Shown: positions 33,669 through 47,053 of the stretch, piece by piece
Layout of the letters: each line of letters opens with the position of its first letter
Position numbering within the stretch: position 1 is the first letter of the stretch
Notes under the pieces: model-generated
Database searches by the model: none
The model's input: only the letters and a program-made list of their open reading frames with translations
Told to the model about the DNA's origin: nothing
NCBI GenBank assembly: GCA_002794775.1
Contig: NBAY01000054.1
Span: forward strand, 62,001 to 126,000
Source: Porodaedalea pini
Lineage: Eukaryota; Basidiomycota; Agaricomycetes; Hymenochaetales; Hymenochaetaceae
Reading direction: 5' to 3'
Length of the DNA: 64,000 bases
Program-made: the position numbers and the translations under genes

Positions 33669-36600
33669 ACGTCTGAAGCTCCTTGGCGCTCTACACACAC
33701 ACAGGCAAAGGTCCAAGAAGAAGCGAGCAGCCCACCACCACCACCCAGAGGACGAGGCTGAGGAAGACCAAGAGGTCACCCACCAGCCACAGCCACCCCT
33801 CAAATCTTACACACTCCCAGAGAAGCATTGTCGTCACCCTTTCACCAATCTGGAATTGCCAACCCAGAAAACACACCTCAGGACACTGAACAACAACAGC
33901 CACCCTCAGTAGCTGAACCAAAACCCACACAGGAACAAGGACAACCAGTCGAACCCAGAAGAATCCTACCTGATCTCATCAAAACCCCGATATCACTTCA
34001 TATCCCAGGAAGTTTCATAACCGGCAACAGGTCTCATCTCAGCATCACCAGTACACCGCTCAGTCAGCAGACACAATGACCCAGGGGAGCACCCAAAAGT
34101 GAGGAAAGGAACCCAGGCCTTGGAGGATACAGAAGTCCAACAAGGGAACAAAGTCGCTCCAGATCTGAAGAAGTAGTCAGGAAATCAGTATCGCCAGGAC
34201 CATGAGAATTGGCAATGCCATATTGAAACCAGTCACTAGGATCGTTGTCACCCCAAAGGCCAGGATCACCACTCATTTGGAACAGGCAAGCCATCAGAAG
34301 GCGACTCAATGAACCTCTCATTCAGACAGGAGGACTAATAGAAGGACCAACAGAATGAAACTTGGAACCTGAGAATCCTACCCCTGACCAAGAAGAACAA
34401 CCAGCCCCAGGATCACCACAAACTCGGTCCGAGACATCGGAGGAAGAACTACCTCCACCAGCACCACCACCAACTCCAGAAGGAACGGTACCTGTTGCAA
34501 TATCGAGAATTGCTGACCCATACCCGGAAACGTGCCCATCTACCCCGGAACAACCAGGAAGAACACCAACTCCACCCACAAGAACACCTACACCAGCACC
34601 GCCGAATTCCCATATCATGGTGCCACTAATAATCAGAACAGTCATGGCCAATTCTGCCACACAAGGATCGAGCCAAGGACCTTCACAAGCTCCTCCAACA
34701 GTACCACCAGCACAACCCATACCGAACATAGCAAATCCTCTCCCGGACCTCGCTGAGTCCAGAAATCTCCCAATCACCAGACCAAATCCTCCAGTTCCAG
34801 GAGCAACAATGCCGAACAGACATGATAAATGGGCACCAGCAATGAACGCTGATGTGGAACCAGAAGGGATCCCGTGATTCTTCGAAGAAGTCAACATATT
34901 AGGATCAAACGCAGGGATCACTGAACTACAGAAAATTAACTGGGCATGCTATTACACTCCAGTATGCGAGGAGTTACTATGGTCAACTCTCCCACAGGCA
35001 CAACAAAACAATTTCGCAGCATTCAAAACAGCCGCCCTGGGCTTCTATCTGGTGGTGACGATAAGATACACGTACGGGGATCTAATCAACTTTGTCACTG
35101 AGAACTCCAATAAAGTTTTGATGAGCACAGCTGCCCTGGGAGAGTACCATCAAAGCTTCATTGCATATGATGTCATATCTGGTTCAAGAAGGAGTCATTT
35201 CGGAGTTAGACCAAAAGCGGTTCTATCGAGAAGGTCTGAATCAGCTCACCAATCAGCAACTTGAGCAACAGCTTCAGTTGGTTGACTTTTGACACCCAGC
35301 TGGCATCCTTTGGGATATACCGGTACTATACAACAAACTTGACCGACTTATAGCAGGAGGAGTCCTAGTGACTGGCCCTGGTGCACAGCAAGGTTACGCA
35401 GTACCACAGTATGGAACATTCAGGATACCCGCAGCACCTCCATACTTTACTCAGCAACATGTTGCTGCAGCATCTGGACCATATGCACCAACCCCCATCA
35501 AACAAGAGGACATGGAACTAAGCCTTCTCACATGCATGGTATTGGACTTACAAGCTGAAGTAAGGGATCTCCAGGGCGAAAGGAAGGAGGACTATCGAAG
35601 ACGAGACTACAAGGATCGGTACGCTCGAGATTGGCCATATGCCCCTAATGAACCAAGGGATTACCAATGACCTGATGATTATAGATGACCACGTGAAGAG
35701 TACAGGGCACCACCAAGAGGCCCACCTCCAGCCAGAAATATGCAGGTAAGGAATACAGGACCCTGAATGTGTGCAATGTGCCACAGCACTGCACACCTAT
35801 TCAGGGACTGTACAATCAGGGACATGTTGCTGAACTGGCGACTATTGGCCTTGGATGTGCAAGGATTCGTTGTGATGCCAGGAGGAACACGACTACCACC
35901 AGGACCTCAAGGCTCTTCTCTACTGGATTGAATGAACTTGTACTACCAAGACCACCCAAATGAAGCCCCTCCTGGCACGACCCTTCCTGTTGATATGATG
36001 GCGCTACAAGATTCACCACTACACCAAATGGCAAACTTGTTTGATATGTACTATCCCACCATATCAGGACCAAGTATGTATACACCAACCCAGCCATGTA
36101 AGGAGGAAGCCCATATCGAAGAAGTCCAGGACGAATACGTAGGGGAAGGAAAGAAGGTTTGGTTCGATGATACCGGCAATTCTCACAGGCAGCAGAGATG
36201 ATCAGTGAGACTGGAAAATATAGGAAAAGTCAACTCTCCCTCACCTAAGCACATGACAAAACCGACAAAAGAACGAGAAGGACGCGAACCAGCTATGGAC
36301 TCGGGTGTACCAGAAACTGAAACAAACAAAGGAAAGGAGAAAGAATCGGCCGAGCCCAGAACAATCGGAGAATTGGTACCCGACTCTACTCCACCTAGCA
36401 AGCCTACAGAAGTCCATGTAGCACCACCACGGGAAAGGACGGAACCAAAGCCTGCACCTCCCAATCCTACAATAGACATACAGAGGCCCCAATTCAAATA
36501 CAACACACCAGCAAACGACCCCACAATGGTTGATGCAGTGTTTCACTGATTCTTGGACTCTACGGTGTCAGTATCAGGTTGAGAACTGTTGGCAACCTCC

Positions 36601-37185
36601 CCGGAAGTCAGACAAAAGTGCAAGGACATGATGACAGCAAAGTGAAATCCAATAAACCTTGAAGATGAAGGCATGACCATGTACTCGGTAGGACCCAGGC
36701 CAGGATTGCCAGATGAGACAACGGAAAGGGAACCAGTCGCACCAGCAACAGTACCAATTCGAGTCATCAATGTCTGGCTGGATGGAAAGGTCGAGGTAGA
36801 AGGACTACTTGACACCGGAGCTTTGTTTATTGGACTATTGCGAGACGTGTGGAAATATCTAGGATCACTGACTCTGAATAACGAATGAATCACTATCGAA
36901 ACTGCAGACGCGTCTAGGACCCAGTTGCTCAGACTAATACCACGACTCAGGATAGGACTCGGAGGATTCTCAGTACTCGTACAAGCACAAGTCATACACC
37001 CAGCGCCATTTGACATCCTACTCAGGTGACCGTTTCTCGCACATTGCAAGGCTCGGCTCATGGATATAGACATTGACGACCAGGTACTAGAACTAATCCA
37101 CCTGGTAACAGAAGAAGATGTAACAGTTTCGACCTGGGAACGAACACGACAAAAACAACCAGCCAAGGAGGACGAGGATTTTTAA
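33669..37185 (+). pseudogene. C3 gag and aspartic protease
   Basis: The start codon seen in C1 and C4 is ACG here (33669-33671). Proline-rich gag, the conserved gag core (to about 35290), a CCHC knuckle near 35775-35815, and a protease with DTGA near 36808-36820 can be followed. A one-base insertion near 35162 (against C4) changes frame in gag. The frame ends GAT TTT TAA at 37183-37185. Several stops are TGA; C4 still has CGA at the one after SRQTQ (34078). Confidence 0.85.
37176..37182 (+). other. Candidate -1 frameshift heptamer GGATTTT, C3 gag-pro/pol
   Basis: The codons GAG GAT TTT TAA end the protease frame. The RT frame (for example 37638) is exactly the -1 frame. The site is the same as in C1 (5944-5950). 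Confidence 0.45.
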
Positions 37186-38482
37186 TAGTCAATGAATTGG
37201 TACCAAATCGATGAGACGAACCAGAAGCACAACCATGCTATACCATGGATACCCCAGAGCCAAACGAAGTACATATTTCTTTTGACAGGCAGTCTATTGC
37301 AATCACCATCATGGGAAAAGGAGGCGTAAAATCAAAACAAAATATGGAAAACAACAAAACCTGAACAAATGATGGAACAGGACTATTCTCTATTAATCAC
37401 CCATACAATAACAAATCTCTAATTCCTCGAACAAATCAGACCCGCCAAATGACTCAGCCATTCTACAAGTACAAGAAGGTCACCAATCATATAAAGCCAG
37501 TACCAACCACACTCCCTGAAGAATACCAAATCACCAGGACACAGCACCCCGATCCTCTAAGGGACCTTCCAGAATTACCAACCCATCCGCCACCATTCTC
37601 ACCTGGGAAACAACTCACCCAGGAATGATACGACAAAATGGACATAGATCCGGCCAGATTCCTACTCCCTGAAGAAAAGGATCTCGCATGGTGGGTTATT
37701 TGGACACAGGAAATGGCCTTCGCATGGGATGAAACAGAAAAGGGCGCACTCAACTACAACCACTTCGCTCCAGTTCTGATCCCAATGATCGAACATATTC
37801 CATGGGTACTGAAGAATATTCCCATCCCACTGGGAATATTTGACAGGGTTGTCGCAATCATCAAAGACAAAATCATGTCCGGTGTTTATGAACCACCAAA
37901 CTCAGCATACCGATCCAGGTGGTTCTGCATAGTAAAGAAGGATGGAAAGTCGCTGAGAATAGTCCACAATCTTCAACCACTAAATGCAGTCACAATATGA
38001 GATCCATCGGTACCATATCCAACAGAACACATCGCCGAGTCTTTCAGGGGCCGATCCTGCTATACAACCTTGGACTTATTTGTAGCGTTTGACCAAAGGA
38101 AACTCGCCATATGAAGTAGGGACATAACGACATTCCAGACGCCACTAGGAGCATTTTGACTCACATCGATTCCCATGAGGTATATGAACTCCCAGCAAAT
38201 CATGCACGCCAATGTCACATTCATCCTGAAGGACAAAATCCCAGACATGGTGTTCCCATACATTGACGATGTACCCATAAAAGGGCCAGCCACGCGATAC
38301 GAGTTACAGGACAGATCATATGAGACCATCCCTGAAAATTCAGGAATCCACCGATTCATATGGGAACACCTAAATGATGTCAACCAAGTCCTCCAAAGGT
38401 TCAAAGTAGTTGGGGCGACTCTGTCTGGGAAAAAGTTGGTACTTGCTGCACCTGAAGCTGTGATAGTCGGCCACACCTGCAA
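37176..38482 (+). pseudogene. C3 pol, first part: reverse transcriptase
   Basis: The RT palm and finger region is from 37638 (RFLLPEEKDLAWWVI), with IKDKIMSGVYEPPNS, SRWFCIVKKDGKSLRIVHNLQPLN and FPYIDDVP near 38253-38275. It is cut by A4 after SGHTCN-type sequence and continues at 44622. Several TGA/TAA stops are present. Confidence 0.85.
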
Positions 38483-38821
38483 TGTTAGGTGGGAGTCCGG
38501 GAGACGACTCAGACTGGGCAGGCCTCAGCTGACTGTTGTCTGGGATGTGCTGTACTTGAGTGGGGACTCAGGGCACGCTATACTCAGGCTAAGTTGTTGC
38601 AGAGGTAAGAGGAAAAGCAGAACAAGGAGTTCATGCAATTCCTGAGACCTTATATAGCAGCGACTGTGAGACTATATTATCTAAAGTTACATAAACAAAT
38701 GGAATGGAATGAATGAAGGTCATGTGGAAGGATTGTGGGAAGTGATTGAAAAGACGATTAAATATAATGAAAAGGAGCGGTTAAAAGAAAAGAAATGATA
38801 AAAGGAAAATAGGTTCTGACA
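38483..38821 (-). repeat. 3' LTR of A4 (67-base deletion)
   Basis: It is 339 bases against 406 in the 5' LTR. The missing block lies between two copies of GCAGAGGTAAGAGGA, so it was probably lost by recombination or slippage between these short repeats. Confidence 0.9.
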
Positions 38822-41800
38822 TTACCTCCCCCTCAAGGTTGGGCGTCCCGACCAACCGAGATCATGGTGGTCTGGCTCGGTGTCAACGAAGAGTGGGCAG
38901 AGTCATTGGCAAGGAATGTTGAGTCTTTGAGGAGCGCCGGGGTATTTTTGATAGAGGTCAGTGATCACCTCCTTCGCATTCTCACCAAAGTCCGTCTCAG
39001 GCTGCCAAGTTGGTTCGTTGTATCTGGCCCACTTGATGAGGTACTGTAGTTTTCCTTGATGTAGACATGAGTCGATGACCTCTTCGACCTCATATTCCTC
39101 CTCATTGTCGACAATCTCCGGTGGTGGCGGTGGCTGCTGTTTCTGGCCTTCAAAGGCTGGTTCAACAGCGGGCTTTAGTAGAGCTTCGTTGAAGATGGGG
39201 TGGACCTTTTTCCATCACTTTGGGAGCTTGAGCTTGTACGCACTTGCTCCCACCTTGTTGACAATGTCGAAGGGACCATACCACTTGTCAGCAAGCTTCT
39301 TCGTTGGCGAGTCTGTACTGATGTTTTGTCCATCGAGGAAGACCTTGTCACCAGCCTGGTACTGCACTGATGTTCCTGCCGTTTGGTCATGGTAGTGCTT
39401 CATGTCCTCCGCTGCCTTGACCAGGTTGTCCTTCGCAACGTGATGAGTCTCCTTGATGTGCTTCGCGAATTCTTCCGCTGACATGTTGGCAGAGGAAGTT
39501 CATACTGCGTTGAAGCTCATAGGGTGACGTCTGGTGTTCGCGTAGAAGGGAGACATCTTTGTCGCCGAGTGTTCATGGTTGTTGTATGCGAATTCTGCGA
39601 GGGGGAGCTAGTCCTTCCAGTCCGATTGTTGATGGTTAACGAAGAGCCTAAGGTACTGTTCGAGCTCTTGGTTAACACGTTCAGTCTGACCATCTGTCTG
39701 TGGATGATATGCCATTGACAGGTTGCCTTCGATGTGTAGGAGTTTGTATAGCTCCTTCATCATTGACGCATCGAATTGCATGCCACGGTCATGGATGATC
39801 TTCTTTGGTAGGCCATGGAGTCGGAAGATGTGGTCACGGTACAACTGAGCCATGCCTTCTGCTGACAGCTTTGTCATCATCGGGATCACGTGCATCTGCT
39901 TTGAGAATCTATCCACGATGACGCAGATCGTGTTGTGTCCCTTCAAGTCTGGGAGCTCTACAATGAGATCGACTGTAACAATTTCCCAAGGACCCTCAGG
40001 GACCACATTCGGGTGGAGTGGCCTTGACCTTGACGCCCTCAGAGCCTTTGTTCATTGACAGCGATCACATCCTCGGACATACACTCAGATGTCAGAGAAC
40101 ATCGATGTCCACCAGAAATCTTGACATACCAGTTCGACCGTCTTTGATGCTCCTGGATGTCCTGCCAAGACCAAGTCATGATACTCTCGCAACACCGATT
40201 CCTTCATTGTTGACGGGACATATACCTTTCCCTTCATTTGCCATAGCCTGTTGATGTCTGTCAGTCCCATCGGCCTTTCTGACTCGTCCTGCACCCTTTG
40301 CGCTTCACCCACTCTGTCCAACACCTCATCACGCGACATTCTCACCATTCCACAGTTCAGCCACTTCTCCTTGATGAACATGACACCGTCATTGTCATCC
40401 TTGCCTTTGTCATAGCCCGCCTTGCATGATAGCAGGTCTGCCTTGCCCATCATCTTCCCCAACTTGTGTTCGAGGTGGAAGTCGAATTCCTCAAGCTCTG
40501 TTTGCCAGTGAGCTTGGTGATAGCTCAGCTTCTGCACCGACCTGAAGTAGGTGAGGTTGGCATGGTTGGACCAGATCTCGATCTTGTGACAGGCACCAAG
40601 AAGGTACTGTCTCCATTCCTTGAGTGCCGAAATGATCATGAGCATCTCCTTGTCATAGATCTCGTAGTTTCGTTCCACCGGTAGGAGTGCTTCTGACCTG
40701 TAGGCGACTACCCTCCACTTGCCTTCCTGCTTCTGCAACAACACGCCTCCTAGTGTGAAGTTTGATGAGTCTGCTTCAACGCAGAAAGGGCCCTCATCAT
40801 TCACGATGGCTAGGACTGGAGGTGAGCAGAGATGTCGTCTTAGCTCCTCGAACACTTCCTGCTGTTCAGTCTCCCATACCCAGTCCTTCTTGCCTGTCAG
40901 TGATGTCAATGGATGGACTACCTTGCTGTAGTCCTTGATAAACCGTCATAGCCAGTTGCCCATGCCGAGGAACTGTTGCAGCTGTTTGATGTTTCGTAGG
41001 ATGGGCCAGTCTGCGATCACTTCCGTCTTCACCAGGTCAGCCCTGATTTTGCCATTACTGACGATGTGGCTGAGGTACTTTACCACCTTGGCGTTGAACT
41101 CACACTTCTCTGGTTTCAGGTACAGGCCGTTTTCTCACAAGATCTGAAGGATGCGCCTCGACATCTCGATATGTTCCTCGAGAGTTTGCAAGAGAATCAG
41201 TATGTCGTCGAGGTAGACGATGATCAAGTTGTCATAGATCAATCCCTTGAAGATGTGGTTGACAAAAGCCTAGAACATCGCCAGTGCGTTACAAAGACCA
41301 AAGAACATGACTGTCAGTTCGAAGAGACCCATGTTCATGCGGAATGCTGCCTTCCACTCATCACCTTCACAGATCTGGACGTTGTAGTATCCCCAGCGAA
41401 GGTCAAGCTTGGTGATGAACTTTGCCCTTTTGACCTTGTCAACAAGTTCGTCAATGAGGGGGAGAGGGTACTTGTTCTTGATCATCCCCTCATTAAGCTT
41501 CTGGTAGTCCTGAATTGGGCGTAAGGATTTGTCAGCCTTCTTGATGAAGAAAAAGGGTGATGCCATTGGTGAGATCGACTTTCGTATGCGGCCTGACTTC
41601 AAGTTCTCTTCGAGGAAGTCCTACAGCGACTGCTGTTCCGTCGGTGTCAACGGATAGATCTTGCAGTCGCTAGGCTTGAAGTCAGGTTTCAAGTCGATGA
41701 CGTGATCCCAGGGTCTATGTTCTGGCAGTTTCTCAAAGCCTTTTTCACTGAAGACGTTGGCGAAGTCATTGAGGTATGCGGGCCAGGACACCTTGTCCAT

Positions 41801-42442
41801 TCACACCTCTCTCACCCTCCTCATCTCTTCCACAACCTCCTTCTCGATTGCACACTCTTCTGGACAATGGGTGAATTTGATTAAACCCGTTTTCCAGTCG
41901 ACTTCTGGGTTGTGGCATCGAAGCCAGTCATAGCCCAGGAAGATGTTTGACGACACCAGGGATGTCACCGCAAGGACTATCCTTTCCTTGTGATGTCCAA
42001 TCATTAACTCAACGTTGACGTATCTCTCAATCAGACCGGCCTCGTTGTGCGTGCCATCCGCATTGAGCACTGCAAGGGGTCTGATGTAGCGCTTGGTTTC
42101 CAACCCATAGTGTTCGATGAACCTCACATCAATGCACGATCCCATACACCCCGAATCCATGAGTGCATGCACATCTACCTCCCTCGTTTCACCCTCCACG
42201 TTACATCCAACATTCAGGAGGAGGTCCAGCTGGCGTCTGCCAGTTCCCCTCACAAACAGTTGCTCGTACTCGCTATTCTCATTCACACCGGTGGGGACTT
42301 CATAATCGGGAAAACCATCAATGTCATTTGCATCTACGTATTGTACAGATGGTTGGTTATATTTTAGTGGATCTTGATTCAAAGTTCCTTGTTCTTCTTG
42401 GTCAGTCGCCCCGATGGCTACACCTGACCACTCGCAAAACCC
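38822..42442 (-). pseudogene. A4 pol: protease to chromodomain (stops)
   Basis: It is entered at the -1 heptamer GGGTTTT (42436-42442), and the -1 frame is open into 42382 (NQDPLKYNQPSVQYVDAN). Protease is DSG near 42170, RT YLDD near 41205, RNase H 40810-40560. The integrase zinc site lies near 40150, and the core 40006-39608 has VDLI, HDRG and VNQE all kept. The chromodomain is near 39050-38950. The stop TAA is 38822-38824. Several TAG/TGA stops are present. Confidence 0.88.
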
Positions 42443-43916
42443 TGTGAGTCAACGACCTCTTTGTCATCTCCCTCCTCTTCCACGTAGTCCTCCATTGTCG
42501 ACCTTCGAGTGTCTACAACTTCCTCGAATGCCGATTCCTTCATTGCGCCTAGCTCGTCGGCGAGGAGGCGACATTCGCCGGGTGCCATCATCTGCAGCAT
42601 ACGCTGCACAATTCCCTGTCCTTGTGGGCACTTGTCCTTGAAGTGACCCAGTTGGCCGCAAATCCAGCATGCACGTCGGTGTTGCGCCTCATTCATCGAG
42701 ACATCCATCAGTTGGCCAGTGCCTCCAAAAGTAATGCCGGTTGCGTCACATTTATCAATGTGCGGGGCTGTGACCGAACAGTGAGCTGGGGGTGTCTGTT
42801 GTTGTTGTGGGCATGGCGGAGTTGGGAATATGTGGCCTCGTTGGATGGCCTGGATCTGCTGTTTGCCTCGGTCGATCTTGATGGCCTTCTTCTTCCAGGC
42901 ATCGTATGTTGTCAGGACTGGCATCGACCTCAGCACCCCTCGTACCACCTCGATGTTCATTGCTCATTTCAGGCGGTCACAGATGATGCTGTCATCCATT
43001 AGACCTGCCCTCATGATGATGACATCAAGATCCTGGAAAAACTTGTTGGCGGTGAGGTCCTTCTGGACCTTGGTTCGGAACTTCGCTAGCACCTTCTCCT
43101 TTTGGTTTGGGTCGTCAAATGAGGCATCCAGGCGTTCCTAGAATCTCGTCCAACTGTCAGTGAAAGTTACGATGCCAGCTGTCATTGACTCCTCCACGTA
43201 GTTCTGCACCCACGTCACCGCATTGCCTCCCTTTAAGTAGGAGAGAGCAATGTATATCTTACTCTCTGACATGGGGTATCGGCTTGGGTTTGCGGAGACG
43301 AAAAGGAGGACCTCACGTTTGAAGTCTAGATAGTCGTCGCTGCCAGTGAATTCACATGGCCAGGCAACATCGATACTGGGGGTCGGGGGATTGGCTGCAG
43401 CAACTGGTGCTGGGGCATTGTTCGCCTGATGGGCGAAGGCGCCCACGACGATCACTGCAATTTGCTCCATCTGCTGCTGACTGAACCCTCCTGTAGACAT
43501 TTCTGGTTCAGGCATCAGCATTGAGGGTTCAGGGGGAGTTGGGGGTGGCAGGTCCCTATTGGTCTCACGGTAGGGTCCTGGAGTCAGTGGTAGGTTGACA
43601 GTAGATGTTGACAGTGCAGGTGATGATGGGATGGCTGGGGGCCACCTAGCTCTCCTTCCTTCTTCGTTCGTCAAATACCAGCTATGCTGGACCTCACTCC
43701 ACCAGATGTCGTATGTAACACCGCTATTGTTGGTCGTGACGTAGCTTGGTCAGTCTGGATCCCAATGGGCTGATGCAGGGAGGGCCCGTTGCTGTTCATC
43801 TGTGAGATCTATCTTGACGACGGCGGAGGAACAGGGATCGGTTGTGCGTTCGATCCAGGGTTATGCCAACATTGAATGGGTTCATCAGTGAGGTTGATGA
43901 TGAGGCAGGAAGACAT
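42418..43916 (-). pseudogene. A4 gag
   Basis: The likely ATG is at 43916 (MSSCLIINLTDEP). A one-base frame change near 43830 leads into KIDLTDEQQRALP and a long frame through the gag domain. The CCHC knuckle is CWICGQLGHFKDKC near 42660-42620. A TAG replaces CAG after TDSWTRF (43138-43140). It ends TAG 42418-42420. This copy shows the longest gag N-terminus. Confidence 0.82.
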
Positions 43917-44210
43917 GGCAGAGATAACAATCAACAATGACATTGACGACTGAACACGTAATGTCACCCACGTCCAGGTTAAGTGGCTCCTCCACCAAAG
44001 GGAAATGCAGAGAGCCAGGGTCGGGAAAAGTCGGTTGCGAAGTTTATGTAATACACGAATGTCCGAAAACGTCCGGGCAGGGTTGAGGGTTGTCGTTTAG
44101 GGGGTTTACACTTCAAGTCTGTCGAGGGGAGCGCTCCTCTAGACTGAGTGAAGGTGAGTCGACAGCGACGATGTATGCTGGGGATGAGCCTGGATGGGGT
44201 TCTGCTTTTA

Positions 44211-44616
44211 TGTTAGGCGGGAGTCCGGGAGATGACTCGGACTGGGCAGGCCTCGGCTGACTGTTGTCTGGGACGTGCTGTACTCGAGTGGGGACTCAGG
44301 GCATGCTATACTCAGGCTAAGTTGTCGCAGAGGTAAGAGGAATTAATACAAGTCTAAACTAATACAAGGGGGGCAAGTCTCACCTAAGTCATTGCAGAGG
44401 TAAGAGGAAAAGCAGAACAAGGAGTTCATGCAATTCCTGAGACCTTATATAGCAGCGACTGTGAGACTATATTATCTAAAGTTACATAAACAAATGGAAT
44501 GGAATGAATGAAGGTCATGTGGAAGGATTGTGGGAAGTGATTGAAAAGATGATTAAATATAATGAAAAGGAGCGGTTAAAAGAAAAGAAATGATAAAAGG
44601 AAAATAGGTTCTGACA
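44211..44616 (-). repeat. 5' LTR of A4
   Basis: It is 406 bases, TGTTAG...CTGACA on the plus strand, with AAAAGCAGAAC near 44408 (the self-primer segment) and TATATAG-type TATA upstream on the minus strand. Confidence 0.93.
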
Positions 44617-44621
44617 TGCAA

Positions 44622-46836
44622 CTACTCAGGACGAGTCCCAGACAAAGCACAAGTCCAAAAAGTCATCGACTGGCCTCCTTGTGAAGACATTACAGATGTT
44701 CGATCATTCCTCGGAACTGCCAGAGTCCTCAGGCATTTTATCAACGACTTTGCTCGGCTGGCATATGATCTGAACCGACTCACTGGAAAAGATGTCCCCT
44801 TCTCATTTGGAAAACTCAAACAGCGATCAATGGACCAACTCAAGAAGGCAGTTGCCGAGTCTGGAGCCATCAGGCCGATCGACTACAAATGTGGGAGACC
44901 AGTCCACCTCTGCATAGATTCATCAATTTGAGGATATGGAGTGATTCTCTTACAGATTGGAGAAAATGGAGAATGATTCCCAGCCCATTTTATGTCGGCA
45001 ACATGGAATGAGAGGGAACAGAACTACTCACAGCCAAAAGTAGAACTGTTCGGGCTCATGAGGGCACTCCATGACACACGGATCTACCTAATAGGACTGG
45101 ACCACTTCTACATTGAAGTCGATGCAAAGTACATTAAAGGGATGATCAACAACCCAGATATCCAGCCAAACACAATGATCAACCAGTGGATCGCTGGAAT
45201 CTTATTGTTCCACTTCACAATTATCCATGTACCAGGCACTTGGCATACAGGCCCAGACGGACTCAGTCGGCAAAAGTGAGCAGACACCGACCCTCCAGAT
45301 GATGAAAACTACAAGGAATGGATCGACAACCAGTATGCTTTCATATTTGTAGCATACACTGAAGACATTCCTCCCACTACCGACCCTCCCACCATTCCCT
45401 GGACAGCTGCAGCAGAATTGGCCAATCAAGAATTGATAAAAATCAAGGAGTTTCTCAGTGACCCAAAGAAACCAGAAGACATGACAGACAATGAATTTCA
45501 ACACTTCGTAACAAAGGCAACTCAGTTTTTTGTCGCAGATGGACAACTCTGGAGGAAACGATACTTGGGACCACACCAACTTGTACTCGCACGAGATCAC
45601 CGATTCTCAGTCATGCAGTCAGCACACGACAACCTGGGACACAAAGGATTCTTTTCAGTACAACTACAAATCCACAATCAATTTTGGTGGCCCATGATGA
45701 GTTCAGACATACATTGGTTCCTGAAGACATGTCACTTGTGCCAGACTCAGCAATTCACTCACATACAAATCCCACCAAATGTTCCAACACCAGCACCACT
45801 ATTTGCCAGGGTACACATAGATGTGATGCTCATGCCCAAATCAGGGGGGTTCAGGTATATCATCCAGGCAAGAGACTCGCTCACAGGCTACCCAGAATTT
45901 CGACTCTTACGTGCTGATAACTCGAGATTGATCATGAACTTCATTTTCCAGGACATCATATGCAGATGGGGTTACATTCACAAGATCATATCAGACAATG
46001 GTCCATCATTCGACGGTGAAGTAATCAGGATGTTGGCAAGATACAGAGTCCACAATATCCGAATCTTCCCCTATAACTCGAGAGCGAACGGAATCGTAGA
46101 GCGATGCCACAGGGACCTTCAGGAAACACTGATGAAACTTGCTGGGAATGACGAAGCTCAATGGTCACAACATGCATACCATGCCATATGGGTGGAGAGG
46201 ATCACGATTCAGAAAGCAACGGGATATTCACCATACTACATGGTCCATGGAGTCTAGCCAATCCTTCCATTTGACTTGGCCAAACAAACATACATGTCAC
46301 CAGTATATACATCGAAGGTATCCCAGTCAGAACTACTTGCTGCACGAGCAAGGGCACTCCAGCGTCGACCAGAAGACTTGAAATGAGTACACTCGGCAGT
46401 CATGCACGCTCGCTTCAAATCAATCCAGCAATTCAAAAAACACTACCAAAACACAATCCAAGACTACGACTTTGGTCCTGGAGCCCTGGTTCTGGTTCGA
46501 AACTCATGAATCGACATGGAACTAAGCCAGAAAGCCAAACCCAAATACCTTGGACCTATGGTAGTTGTTTGCCGAACAACTGGAGGATCGTACATACTCA
46601 CGGAACTCACAGGCGCAGTCTCAGCACTATGATACGTGGCATTCAGAGTCATCCCATACCACCCCCGAGCAAACATATCGACCCAAGTCACCCAGATAGT
46701 GGAGCAAACCGACTCAGAACTCAACGATCTAGCCAACAAACATTCAAAAACCGAAGGGGAGGAGCTCGGTGCCGAGGATCGGCCACAACCAACAGAAATC
46801 CTCGACACCAACTCTGGAACCGAATCCGAATCATGA
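44622..46836 (+). pseudogene. C3 pol, second part: RNase H and integrase (integrase nearly intact)
   Basis: It continues RT/RNase H after A4 (VRSFLGTAR..., PVHLCIDSS, EVDAKYIKGM). Integrase is open for 280 codons (45418-46257): zinc site H..H (AHDNLGHKG) and C-x2-C (CHLCQ), then D (HIDVML), D (SDNGPSFDG) and E (VERCHRD). A GPY-like tail (KYLGPMVVV, GGSYILTEL) follows 46480-46620, and the frame ends TGA 46834-46836. Three stops occur downstream of the core (TAG in HGV*PI, others TGA). Confidence 0.87.
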
Positions 46837-47053
46837 TACCCCTTTATTCTCTTTAATATTCATACTCATTCCATCTCCTTTCACACACTGAACCCCTACT
46901 CTCAAACTCCGAAACCACAAAATCCACGAAAAACAATACTTTACCGAGCTGTTAAGGAAAAGCCGAGTCTTATACTTTCATCGTAAAGCACAGTGTAATG
47001 CGGTACTAACCATAGACCAAATTCATCCTAATAAATAACATCCAATCTACTCT
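46837..47053. other. Convergent spacer, C3
   Basis: This is the A/T-rich gap between the end of pol and the stop of the antisense gene. It is homologous to 2214-2430. No ORF. Confidence 0.5.

Larger units (their letters stand above)
38483..44616 (-). mobile_element. Family A chromovirus, copy A4 (full length)
   Basis: It is 6134 bases with a perfect duplication TGCAA (38478-38482, 44617-44621). The 3' LTR is 38483-38821 and the 5' LTR 44211-44616. The self-primer complement is at 44199-44209. It is inserted in C3 RT/RNase H sequence. Confidence 0.95.
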
